This document shows positions 1-12,400 of a stretch of 64,000 nt of DNA, in pieces (within the stretch, counting starts at the first letter, position 1; each line of letters opens with the position of its first letter). This stretch comes from Gordius sp. MW1 (Eukaryota > Nematomorpha > Gordioida > Gordea > Gordiidae), in contig OZ038528.1 in NCBI GenBank assembly GCA_964036665.1, positions 22,307,245-22,371,244 on the forward strand, written 5' to 3'. The notes under the pieces were generated by a model. That model saw only the letters and a program-made list of their open reading frames with translations, was not told the DNA's origin and ran no database searches. Both the position numbers and the translations under genes were made by a program.

Positions 1-790
1 ATTTCAATAACAAAATTATTTCTTATTCACTTTCTTTAATCAGGATCTGTGGAGTGGCAAACGCGTGATTTAGCAATAACTATTACATCTAATGAAAATG
101 GCATTAATAGAAATAAAGATGAGAATGTATCTAAGCATCTTTAATACTACCGCTTTTAAAATTACCAAAATTTATGTCGCGTCTAATAATAGAAAAGTAC
201 AAGTAAATCAAGTATAAATAGTTTATATAATCAATCGGGTCAGGTTTGAACAAAACATTTCAGAAATGCTGCTTTTTAAAATGTATTATGAATAATTAGT
301 AGACAAAGATTGAGGAGAAAAAGCACACAATAAAGAAGAAAGCCAATTTCAAGCTCATAATCTCGCAGCTAATACAAAAGAATGATAGATATTGATGAAG
401 TAAGTATGCATAGTCGTAATATTGTTTTTTTTCTACATTCTATCATGTTTTTCAAATAGAAACATGTTGAAGCTATGACATTACAGTAAAAACGTTTTAC
501 ATTACACAATTTAGTCAATTTAGGTGGTTAAAGTTAAAAGTTTGTACATATACTCTAGAGGCTTATTTTAAAGTTATTTCTAATAAGCTTATAAAGAGGG
601 AACGATGACATTTAGGTAACTCTAAATTTTATTTTAAATACCTAGCAAGTTTTAACCTTCATTACTAACAAAAAATCATATCTTAGCTTTTGGCAATAAC
701 TTTTTTAGGGTTACTAAGTGAGAATTTTCATATTAATTAAATTATAAGGCTATGGCTGTCCTTAACCTTTAGAGCCAATGGGTACACAGG
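1..790. other. AT-rich intergenic DNA, no gene seen
   Basis: No splice-bounded coding segment and no recognisable RNA gene was found on either strand. The segment ends at the 8-bp target duplication TACACAGG (783-790) of the adjoining hAT element. Confidence 0.5.
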
Positions 791-1019
791 TAGAGCCCTG
801 CAAAATAAATTTTTTTCTGTCCGGCCCGAGCTCGACGTCTCAGTTTTGTTTTTGCCCGAGCCCGAGCCCGAACGACTTTTTTATTTTTGGCCCGACCCGA
901 GCCCGAGCCCGACTTTTAAAATAAAGAATTTTAAAATTTATTTTAAATTTTTTGATAATTATTTTACCATCCATATAATTACATAATGCATTAAATTGTT
1001 AATGATAAGTTTTAAATAA

Positions 1020-4000
1020 AAATGACCTCCTGGTGAAACTCGATTTTAAAAACGCTCTTAACAGCGTGAACCGAGCCGCCTTTAGTGAACCGTTCATACT
1101 ACAATTTCCGGAATTCCATCAGTTTCTGTTAAATAGCTATGGGTAGTGATGCGAAAAAACCGAGAAAAATCTCGGTCTCGTCTCGTCTCGTTTGAAAAAT
1201 GGAGTTGAGGCCGAGACAAGAATTTTGATGTCGAGACGAGACGATACGAGATTTGTCGGCGAGATCTCGACTTTTTATTTAACGTTAGATTTTTTTAAAT
1301 TAATGATTTTAATTTGCATGATTTACATTTAAGGTATTAAGTGTACTTCTATATGTATGGAATATATTTTAGATTAAAAAAATTCCTAAGTGTGGTAAAC
1401 ATTGTATATTTTTGCAAAAATTTAAAATTTGGCAATCATTTACCTAAGTATGGTTGACCCTTGGGGTATGTGAAAAATTTTATAATATATTTATCACATA
1501 TTTGTATCCATAGCATTATTAAACATTACAAAATTTTAGGCTTAGAATGAGTTCTGATGGGATAGTAAATATTACTGAAGCATTGAACTTCGCAGTTATT
1601 CATCCTGCATGATGCGGTAATTATAAATTGCTAGTCAACAGTTTCAATAAATAAACAAGTTAAGTGAGGTGGCCTGAGATTTTTGAGCACCCGCCTAATG
1701 ATTTTTAAATTACCATGAATATTTAATGACACCATAATAGATTAAATTTTAAATCATGAGTTTTGTAAAAGTTTTTATGCTTAAACTAATAGTACACCTT
1801 CCAAACTTTTGAACCTTAATAAGACATTATTACATAGCCTTGTCATATGCATTACTTTTCACATTATAAGCTGGGTTGGCAGGTGCTTTCAAATTTGCTA
1901 TAATTTCTACAATTGTGCAATATAAAATAAATACACGAACCTATATTGTATTCGATAAATAACTATTTAATGGCAAAGTTAGTTAGAATTGGAAGGTAAT
2001 TATTTGGAACATAAATCTGATTATAATGATTTAATTAAAAGTTTAAAATCTTATGTTCTTAATCCTATATAATGCTGATTTTAGTTGTCTTTACAACGTT
2101 TTAAAATTTGCAACTAATTATCAATTTTTTAAATAATAATAATATCATTAAAGTCACTCGCACTTTGTGGTTTATAACGCTATAGTAAACATACAAGGGG
2201 CTATAATTGATGATGGTAATATCAATTGACTTTAACGTTTGTCTTAAATATGTTAAGGTCTACTTTGAAGCTTTAGCCAGAATTAATAAAGGGTCTCAAT
2301 TTGCTCAATTGTGCAACTAAGTTAGCTATAAGCGAACTTATAATTTTTTAAGTCTATTTAGAGTTGACAAACACAGAGACTTTGATAAAAATGTTATAAT
2401 TTGCTAGAACATTAAAATTCAATTTTCTATACTTCCAATTTATTTATAGTTTTTTTAGTCTGCAATTTCTATAGGAAATGTTATCTTTATGAATTAATTC
2501 ATATGTTTATATTGCCAATGAGATGTAATCTTTAAAAAGTTTGTGTATTAAAGTTAAATCACTTATTTAATGATTTTAAACAGGAGAAGTATTTATTCCA
2601 TATATATTTTTTTAGAAAGTCGAGACGAGAATTCTCGTCGAGACGAGATCGAGATTTTTCTAGACCTAGACAAGACGAGATCGAGATTTTCATAATAGCT
2701 CCCGAGACGAGACGAGACTTTGTTTTCGAGATCGAGACGAGACGAGATCGAAACACTAGCTATGGGAACCCATCGTATCTACTCTTTGGGGACCAAATAA
2801 TCAAATCATCCCAAGGGATTCAACAAGGAGATCCTTTGGGTCCGGCCCTCTTCTGTTTGGCAATTCAAACCATCATCGATAGACTCTCCTCTTTAGGAGC
2901 TTTCTCTTGTAATTTATTGTACCTTGATGACGGATTCCTGGTCGGCCCAGCCGCAGCAGTCCGGAAAATCTCACAGATCATCAATGGCTACGCAGACACT
3001 ATATCACTCAGCCTTAACACGCGAAATGTGAGATCTTCACCAAAGATCTCACAATCGATAAACTCTCCCTCCCATTTCCAGTCATATCAAGAGATGACTT
3101 TCATTACTTAGGCGCTCCCATTTGAGGCGTCAAAACAACTGAAACATTCTTAGAGCATTTCTCCGAATTAATTGACTCCATATCCCACACCCTGGAGCGT
3201 CTCACTCCCCACCATTCCTTCTCCTTAAAAACTTCCTCCTTATACCCAAAATTAACTATGCATTACGCGCTTCTCCCGTCTTCCTAACCGTTAACCTACT
3301 CCACGCGATGGAAAAAAAATCCAATTGCTAATTGAAAGGTGCCTAAACCTTAAATTTAGCCCTCTCCAATGGCTCCAAGCCACCCTTCCCTCCAAGAGTG
3401 GTGGTATAGGCATCCGACCCCCCCTTTACTTTCACTAGCAGGGTTCATCTCATCCCGTTTATCAACGGATGAGTTAATCAAGCAAATTACTTAAACCCAA
3501 GACCCGCACCTCGACAGCGCCTTTCAGGCGTGGGAAGACCTCAAACTTGGTTCCGCAACTCACCCAACTGGAACCACCCAAAAGGAATGGGATTTACCAC
3601 TGATAGCACGTTTCGTAGCTTACCTCTCTTCGAACAACCTATCTCCGGGGGTTACGAATGGCTCGAGGCCCTACCAAGCCAAAACCTAGGGTTACACTTG
3701 TCGGGCGAGAAACTTCGAATAGCTGTAGGCCTTCGCCTCGGCTGCGACATTGTGTCCCCATTCAACTGCGACCTCTGTCGCCAACCCGTTCTAGCAAACG
3801 GCCATTATCCTCTTCACTGCCAATACAGCAAGGGGCGGCATCCCCGCCATGCCACAATAAATAAAATAATCGGACAATTTTTGAAGAAAGCCGGCTTTCC
3901 CAATTCAATGGAACCCAATGGCGTAAGTTCCACTGCCGGTAAAAGACCCGACGGTGTAACAATCATCCCGTGGGCTCGTGGCCTAAACGCCTGCTGGGAC

Positions 4001-4300
4001 TTCACTACAGTGGATATATTTGCCAAATCTAACGCCTCTCCCGACCTCCTCTCTTCTACTGAGAAAAAGAAAGTGGAAAAATACAAATACCTGAGCAATA
4101 TTTTTTTTGTACCAGTAGTAGCCACGACCCTCGGCAATTTAGGTCCCGAGGGCAGCCAATTCCTTAAGAAAATATCAAAATTTATAACCTCCATCACACA
4201 CGATCCCAAAGAATTTTTCTACATCAAGCAGAAAATCACCATGGAAATTGTAAAATCTAATACAATCTCAATCCATGGCTCGATGCCAGCTCATTAATTT
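1020..4300 (+). pseudogene. Broken non-LTR retrotransposon (reverse transcriptase plus C-terminal endonuclease-like domain)
   Basis: Decayed plus-strand polyprotein of a LINE-type element. Before the nested insert (about 1030-1143) lies a motif-A-like stretch KLDFKNALNSVNR. After it (2767 on) come GIQQGDPLGP (about 2820) and the polymerase motif YLDDG (about 2918). Reading resumes in frame across the insert when one target duplicate is removed. The frame then breaks (stop after 3111, shifts to about 3530). From 3530 to 4297 an open segment carries a Cys/His cluster (CDLC...HYPLHC), then KRPDG and a WDFTTVD stretch. This layout fits the zinc-knuckle plus PD-(D/E)XK (restriction-like) endonuclease tail of some retroelements. 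Frame breaks and the insertion make it inactive. Exact ends of the retroelement are not resolved; the clade is not assigned. Confidence 0.75.
1144..2758. mobile_element. Inner non-autonomous hAT-type element inside the reverse transcriptase
   Basis: It starts TAGTG and ends CACTA, and is flanked by a perfect 8-bp target duplication GCTATGGG (1136-1143 and 2759-2766). The subterminal 120-150 bp at each end are arrays of a GAGACGAG-like repeat in opposite orientation (about 1165-1260 and 2615-2750), a plausible transposase-binding array. The 1.3-kb core is AT-rich with no coding capacity. Its clean insertion splits the reverse transcriptase frame, so it arrived after the retroelement. Confidence 0.85.
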
Positions 4301-4794
4301 ATTATATTTTAGCATACAACATACTTGATTATTTGGAAATAAACTACTATCGATATTAAAAAAAATTAATAATTTAAACTGGAAATCTAACTTTATAAAA
4401 TATATTTCTGACAGTTCCAAAAAATTTTTTTTTTAAATATTTTCTTATTTTATTTTTAAAGTAACACCTACTATGAATATATTTAAATATTAGAATAAGA
4501 TTTGCAATTTAGGTCAAAATATTATAATAGACGGGGGGAAAAAGCTTTGGAAGCTTTATTAGGTATGGTGTACGAGGTAAAATTAATTAACATCGAGTTG
4601 GGTTTGTTTAAATCATATTTTATAAAGATTAGTTTGCTTTAGTTAATTTTGATCGGGCTGGGCATCGATTCGGCTGCCTCATCAGGCCTGACCCGAGCCC
4701 TATTATTTTATTAAATTCTGCCCGAGCCCGGCAAGCCCGATCGGGCCGGGCCAGGTCGGGCTTCGGGCGGCCCGTGCAGGGCTCTATACACAGG

Positions 4795-6442
4795 ACAACA
4801 TTTGCCAAACATCATTAATAAATTTTCATTAAAACCTAACGAAATCCCTCACTCTGTCATAATTGGATGACATTGAATAGTTCACAGGTCTTCCTCCTTT
4901 CAAACCATACAAAATAATCGATACATAAATAATTCAATTTCGCTAATGGATATTACTGTGAGTCGTTTTACCTTTTGGAAAGGAAAAATCTAGAGCCACA
5001 ATAACACAATGGATGCCTAAATCTAATTGCAAAGTCAATTATCGATATATAACTGTTTAAGGTTAGTGTTATATAAGAAGTCATCCCAAATCTTTAAAGC
5101 AATGCACGCTAAAGTCCTTTTATAAAATGCGAGTTGATTATAAAGTGTGGTGCATGTAAGTTTTAATAAAGGAAATGTCTTTTCAATTGTATTAATTATT
5201 ATTAATTTGTAATTCTACATTTAGGGAAATCGATTAAATCTATATAAGAAATTTAATTTTTATATTAGTTTATTAAGGGGTCAGATCACGGATAAATAAA
5301 ATAGCCTCCCATATTTTTATTTCATGACAAATTACTATCGATCTTAATTATGGTTAAGTACACAAACCCGAAAGTTTTCTTTTAATGTTGGATTTGACAA
5401 CTGTTTAAAAATATCAATACTCAAATTCAATAAAATAATTTGTAAATTCTGATCAATTAAATACGCTTAAAATTAAATATCTAACACTTTGATCAATATT
5501 CGAAATGAGGAGGTAAAGAATACAGAATCTCTATGATGGAATCATTTAAGTTACATATGTGGGACTTTGGCATGAGCTACAATATGTATAATCTAGAATC
5601 ATCAATCATAAATACCAGGCGGAAGCATAAACTTTTTACATTTAAATCATGTGACACTATGAGCTAATCAGATAATAAATATTTTGGTATAAACTATAAA
5701 AAACATTTATTCTGTTAACTCTAAACTTTTTGAGGCACAATCCATTGTCAGCCAAGTTAATTAAAAACATAAATTGGCTCTTTTTATACACATCTAAGCA
5801 TGAGGGCGTGATAAGGTTGCGACCCCATACTTTTGCCTAAAACCCCTTTACCCTACCCTCTCAACAAAAATCGATATCAATCGGGATGGCGATAATGATA
5901 GTGAAAGATAGAGAGGGAAAGGCAAAGGCGCACACATAGGGTGACCTCACCGGCACCATTATATTAGTATTTGCAAATGGGAGAAAAAAGGTAAATCCCA
6001 AGGTAATATAACATACGATATAACTAACTCCTCCCTAAGCAGCTACTTCCATTAATACCTTTAATATTAATTTCTTGAAAACTACCAGAATTTTGTGTGC
6101 ATTAGACTTTATGTCGTTTAAAAATTTGCGATTCTTATAAATATCCCAAACTAATATCTTTCAATTTGGATATTATGCGATATACTATACACCATTAATA
6201 AATGCAACCCAGCTGAACGCCAAAGATTTTGGATTGTAAAAAATGGGCCGAATTTTATTAATATGAATGCATTCATTGAATATGTGAGCGTGATAACAAC
6301 TATCAAAATTACATTTAAAAACATTTACAAGGTAGGAAACATCAATGTTTCAACTTCACTCATCCATTCTATCATAGTAAAAATCCCACCGCTTGAGCCA
6401 TATTACTCATCTAAAATCTATTATATATTAATATCGGCTTAC
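4795..6442. promoter_or_regulatory. Upstream region and probable 5' UTR of the NIM1-like gene
   Basis: AT-rich DNA with no gene on either strand. The part nearest the kinase gene (about 5800-5960) is less AT-rich and unique, and is the most likely place for a promoter and 5' UTR. No TATA box, initiator or upstream splice site can be assigned with confidence. The frame stays open back to 6263, but those 60 residues are low-complexity hydrophobic sequence unlike NIM1 N-termini, so they are treated as untranslated. Confidence 0.3.
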
Positions 6443-9400
6443 ATGATAGAAAACACGACCCCGTCCAATATCATTAATAATACTTTAAATGGTGCTGTAA
6501 AAACGGCTTCCAAATCCCATCAGCCAGGTGGCATAGTCAACGGCGACACTCCAATAAATGACCAAAAGAAAGACAATTTAACGGTCGATAATGATAGAGT
6601 CGCCGCTGAAGCACTCAGGTTTAGTCAAAACTTGAATAAGTTCGACTCTCAAATTCACAAGCTGTTTCCGGGCTTAGCCAAATATAACAAAGAATACGTG
6701 GAAAGGCGACGGGAAGAAAATAAAGAGCAAAATGCTCTTGGTCCTACGGCAACTACTTTAATGGTTAAAACGGAATTGGCTAAGACTGGCTCTCGTAGGA
6801 GTAGTAGTAATTTTAGTGAACCAAACTTACCCTCGGCCGTTATTATGTCCGAAACGAAATCACCTACAGATCATAGCCGAGGTAAAGATGGCAAGGGAGG
6901 AGCATCGAGCAGAGGCCAAAAATCGCAACCCGTTAAACGCGTAAGAAAGAAAACGGTTCTCGAGAAGGCTAAAGAAGAGTTGCAAACCGATCCAGAAATT
7001 ATTAGAGAACTAGTTCTTGGAAAGAGGATTGGGTTTTATCAGTTTAAGACCGATATAGGATCAGGAAATTTTTCCCAAGTTAAGATGGCTATACATTGCC
7101 TGACAAACGGTAAATACACTACATCTGTTTTCTAATAAAATCGAATTTAAAACTTGATTGTAGAAAGCTTTAAATAATGTAACTATAAGCCCAATAATTA
7201 AAATTAAAAACCATTAAATTCACGTTTTAATTCATACATTCATTTGTTTAGATGACTAACATCACAATTATTATTTTTAGATTTTATGTATTTTAATAAT
7301 AATTTAACCTATTTTTTTGATATATATCATATAGTAATTATTCCTTTTGAATTAACTTTTTTTAGAGAGGAATCTATGGTGATGATGGATAAAATTATTA
7401 AATTGCATATCAGGGGTTGCATCCTTGACCTTTTTGAGCACTTAATTAAATTAATAAGCAACTATACCTGGCCGGATGAACCAATACAAATATTGGCGCG
7501 CTGCTTTTTTCTTCCTCATCTTTTAAATAATTCGTATGGCCAACATCCAAAGGAGCTGTATGAGATCGTTTATATTAGATCATTTAAAAAATAAACAATG
7601 GTTAATCAACTTTAAATGAACTCGTTATGATTAAAAGCAGTTAAGATTAAAAAAGCCAATCGATATCTAAGAATATTCCATGTTAAAATCTTGCAGCTTC
7701 GCTAACACGATAATGATTATATATAACATTACATAAAACATATAACAAAATTAGTAAAAAAATAAATATTAAAATCTCTTCTATTGACAATAATTGTTTA
7801 TGCATTCTTGGTGGTTTATATGCATGGGGGAGCCAGCATTGGAATTAGAGGGGGACAATAATGATTTAGGGAGGGGCAAAATAACAATTGAAATTTTAGC
7901 CATAATTTTAATAATTTCAACAATTTTTTAAATTTAGAGAGGGTCAGCCGCCCTTCCCTGCCCCCCCCTTGGCTACGCCCATGTTTAAATGCCTTTATAA
8001 ATGGAAATGAGGCATTAATGAATCATAGTATGCTTAACACAATTATATTTAAAAATAATAACAATTTGCATATTAAAATAATTAATGAGATAATAACAAT
8101 TCTTACTATTTTATCAACGACCCATTATCGGACTATTGAGTTTTCTGGATAAGATGACGTAAAACAATGATCTATCTCATTAAAGTGTAATAATCGTGTT
8201 AATTTAAGAATAAACGTACCAGCTTCCTTTAAAATTAATTTTTGGGGTTATTATTGAGCTTTCCTTTTTTCTTAATAATAAGAAGGTATATTTAAACTAT
8301 AAATAATTTATGTATTTAGTAAATATTTCAATTTTTATTATGCTGCTTTTAAATAAATACTGAAATATATTAAACTATATTAAGCATTTAATTGACAAAG
8401 AATATGACTAATTATTATTGTTAAAGCTTAAAATTATGGCAGACACGGCTTTTAATAATTAGTTTATTTATGGAATTACTTATATGTCTGCTTTAAATTT
8501 TTAAGAAATTTAGGTACTGTCATTATATTATATAAAATACACAAATGTGTCAATGCTATTTGAACTTTTTGGACACTTAGTTTGATAGTTATGCCCTGTG
8601 ATACATTAAAAAGTTATAAAAGTATAGTAAAACGGTACACCCACTACACTATATTCGGTTATTTGTACTTAGAAAAGGCTTTCTATGATTAGCCATAATT
8701 TTTTTAATTTAATATTTGTAAATTTTTAAGTTTTTTTCGAGAGTAAAATACTTTAAAATAGTCCCTTAAAATCTAAAATTCACATATAAAACATTTAAAG
8801 TTTGTTTTTAAGGCTCATTTTCAAGGTCAAAAACAAAAGCTCCCAAAATAATTCTTATCCTGAATTAAAATGAGTTCTTTGTGAGACATTTTATACGAAA
8901 TCGAAAAGAACGTTGCTATCTTAAAAGCTTTAGTGCTCTATTCTTATGCACTGATCAAAATTTTTCTTTGATGTCCGTTTTTTATTCTGTATACTATTTG
9001 GCTATCGTTTATTGGCCATCCATAAAGACATTACGAAATTAATATATTTATTCAAGTGTCTTATTTAAAAAGTTTAATTAAGCATTATTAAAGAACAATG
9101 ATCACTAAATGGGTATTTAGTAGTTTTTAAAATAATAAAATGTTCAATTAAGACGTGGTTTGTTGATTTAATTTGAATTCTCATTATGCTATAGTTTGAA
9201 TTCAGTGGGTATGTTATTATTTAAAAAGGAATATTCCTTAACCACAAACCATGATTTTCAAATTAATTCCATAAACTATTAAATTTAATCCAACATATTT
9301 TATATTTAACTAATTCCTTAAAGATATATTGCAAAATAATTATTTACTTCGGTTACCGTTCTAAAATCAAGTTCTAAAGAAAGCATAATCAATATCTAGT

Positions 9401-12400
9401 AATATATTGTAACACTCGCTAATAAATCAATGGAAAAAAATTTAAATAGCTATAAAAATAATTATATTTATTAATAGGTATAAAAAATCTTCGAAATTTA
9501 GAGATATGTATTATCTAGGTTGATAAAAACATTTGAAAATACATAACTTAATGAAATGATCTATTTGAGCTTCACGCAGAGGTATGGAAAAGATATGTAC
9601 ATTAGTTACAACTCTATAAAAAAATGGTAATCGTAATTCAGTTTTTAAAAATTAATGAAGCAATCTTAGTTGTTAATAATTCATAGTCATACAGTATTTA
9701 TTTTCTACTATAGAAAAGGTGGCCATCAAAATTTTGGACAAAACAAAACTCGATCAGAAGACAAGAAAGCTTTTATCTAGGGAAGTATTCATCATGGAAC
9801 TTCTGCACCATCCCCACATCATTCGCATTTATGAGGTCATCGATAGTCTTACCAAAATTAACATCATCATGGAGTACGCATCGGGTGGGGAACTGTACAC
9901 CAAAATTAATAGGGATGGCCGACTATCCGAACACCTAGCCAAAAAACTTTTTTCACAAGTCGTTTCAGCTGTCGAACATCTGGTATACCTCATTTTAACT
10001 ATTTAATCTTAATATATCATGTTGAATACAACTCAATACTTTTTTTTCATAAATTATTTAATCCTCTAAATGGCAGTTTCTGAGTTTTACTTAAAGGTTA
10101 ATATTCTCACTGAGACTAATATTCTCAATTTGTCTTATGATTCGACAAAAGCTTGTATTTGTGCAAATCTTAATAAGCATGATAGTATAAGCATTGGTGG
10201 ATTTATCATACTTAACTAGCTTCATGTTTTACCAGACATTATAAATTATTAATATAAATAAGTGTTAATTGACGCTTTCGACATTTATTTGTTTGAAGCG
10301 ACTTGAAATGATTGGTGGCCCGTCAACTTGCCGAAAACCATCTCGCCGAATTTAATGTCCCCCGGTTAAAAATGGTGGGACTTTTTTTAACCGGGGGACA
10401 TTAAATTCGGCGAGATGGTTTTCGGCGAGTTGATAGGGCACCGAAATGATTAATTATAGGCATAATACATAATTGAATTGATATATTTTGTGTACATATA
10501 GCAAGTACCCAGAAAAGAAATATATAACTAACTTCATAACACCTTATAACACAACCCCTAATTGTAAAATCTTAATGTGAAAAGTCACATGTTTATACAT
10601 ATGTTTTTAGACCATATGTAATGCAAAATCTTAATTGTTTAGTTAAAATTGATTTAAAAAAGATAAAATAAATTATGATGCGTTTTTAAAAATATAAACG
10701 CGCTTACGTACATAGTTAATTTCCTATTCAATAAATCCAATTTGTTTAAGGACATCCTCGTCTTAATAACAATCTTTTTTTAATTTGAGCACATGTATTT
10801 TGCAGGCTTATACAAAAATAATTTATGTTATAGTATAGGAATACACAGTGCTTGTATAAAATGGAAACTAATTTATGCCTTAACATAACCTCTAGCGAAA
10901 ATTCGTAAAATAGCAAACGGGGAATGCTTTTACATTAAAAAAACAATAATACCCCCCTATTTCTGATTTATCGAATGGCTAGATTAAAACAAGATTGTAC
11001 ATTTAATAGAAATTTCCAATGCATCAAGCTTAATTTATAGCCATGAGACAATACCCTTTGATATTTTTCTTAAAAAAAGATTTCAGGTTATGCATGAAGC
11101 CATAAAATTAATTAGATCCAAAATTTAAGCAACGGCTTAAAAATGAAGCTAAACAGAAGCTCAATAAAGATCAGATCACAATACAACTATTCTGTCTTTT
11201 GACTATAAATTTATATCTTAATTTACATTCAAAGCGTAGATGATTTATTTTTATTAACTAAACCTTATTGGTTTTCGATTTAATGGAAAATGCGTAATGT
11301 ATATCAGCATTAAAACTACTTAGATTAAGATTGCCTTTTACAACTTTTATTGTCTAATTTAAATTCGAAGTGTAGATGATTTATTTTTATTAACTGAACC
11401 TTATTAAGCCGATTTACAATTTAATGGAAAATATGTCATATATATATATATCAGTATTTAAACTATTATATAATATTGCCTTTTCCAATGGAATAATAAT
11501 TTAAGACAGTATATATGTCAGAGATAGACTATAAACTAACAGCTGATTATACCATTGAAAGTTTAAATTTAACCTAAGCTTCCATATAAGGTGTGCACTT
11601 TAAAATTTATAAGCGCAATTGTGCAATCACTTGCAAAAAATGTTAAGAATTATAAAAATGAGGAATACAAACATATTTTACACGTAATTAAGCTTAGAGA
11701 AGGACTATTCAATATAGCTTCTAAAAAATATTTTATAGATGGCGCTATTAATGTTATCGTTGCTATCTCCTAAAATATGTAATTTTCAATTCAACCGATT
11801 ATTAGTTTTGAAGATTTTAATGCTTTTTTTCTTTGTTAAGGACTTTCCTCATGTAGTAGCCTGTTATATATTATTAAATATAGATATGAAATTCAACGAA
11901 TTGAGTCTTATTTATTTGTTGATATATGCAATTAATGACAGCCTACACCCTTCCTTAATAACATGGGCGTACGCAGGTTTTGAATTAGAGGGGGGCAGAT
12001 TAAAAAAAAAAATTTTCTAAACTTTTCCTGAGAGCAATTTACTGAGAGCAAAAAAAAAAAAAAGGTCTCGACTATTCGGAGGGGGGGGAGCCACATACAT
12101 TAGGGTGGGGCAGAGCAAAATTAGGGGGGGGGCAAAACAAATTTTTTTAATTCTTAAGGGTTTTTGTATTGAAAAAAATCTTATTTTTAAAATAAGGGGG
12201 GGGGGGCAGCCGCCCCCCCCCCTGCCCCCCCCCCCCCCCCTGCGTACGCCCATGCTTAATAAATACCAGCTATTTATTAGTCCAAGATATTATTAGTTAC
12301 GATTAAAGCAATTTTAATTTGTTATTCTAACTTACAAGTTTGGAATACCTACCTAATATGACCTTATGTGAATCACTCACTGTACGAGCACTTTGTTATT

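Larger units (their letters stand above)
791..4786. mobile_element. Outer non-autonomous hAT-type element with nested insertions
   Basis: The ends are perfect 12-bp inverted repeats (TAGAGCCCTGCA at 791-802; TGCAGGGCTCTA at 4775-4786). The element is flanked by a perfect 8-bp target duplication TACACAGG (783-790 and 4787-4794). An 8-bp duplication with TAG-type ends is the signature of the hAT superfamily. Both subterminal regions carry arrays of a GC-rich CCCGAGCCCG-type repeat (about 820-915 and 4640-4780), which may be transposase binding sites. No transposase ORF is visible. The centre is filled by a broken non-LTR retrotransposon, itself split by a second hAT element. The same end sequence recurs at 55465, so this is a family in the genome. 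Confidence 0.85.

Noticed and set aside
1160..1260. Short regularly repeated motifs considered as a CRISPR array
   Set aside because: Repeats are contiguous and inverted between element ends, with no unique spacers; the genome is eukaryotic.
2559..2756. 65-codon minus-strand frame rich in SR/RL
   Set aside because: Translation of the GAGACGAG subterminal array of the inner hAT element.
3762..4209. Minus-strand frames opposite the LINE tail
   Set aside because: Shadow frames; the domain signal is on the plus strand.
6263..6442. N-terminal extension of 60 residues upstream of the chosen NIM1 start
   Set aside because: The composition is intron/UTR-like (Ile/Tyr/Lys-rich from AT-rich DNA) and unlike NIM1 N-termini; kept only as an alternative start.
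7286..7594. 102-codon plus-strand frame in NIM1 intron 1, partly GC-richer ([14 protein letters not shown])
   Set aside because: No domain, no splice sites in phase with the kinase, and the flanking NIM1 exons join without it; could be a transposase relic but cannot be supported.
12017..12296. Open frames rich in Pro/Gly
   Set aside because: Produced by homopolymer C/G tracts inside a MITE; no coding signal.
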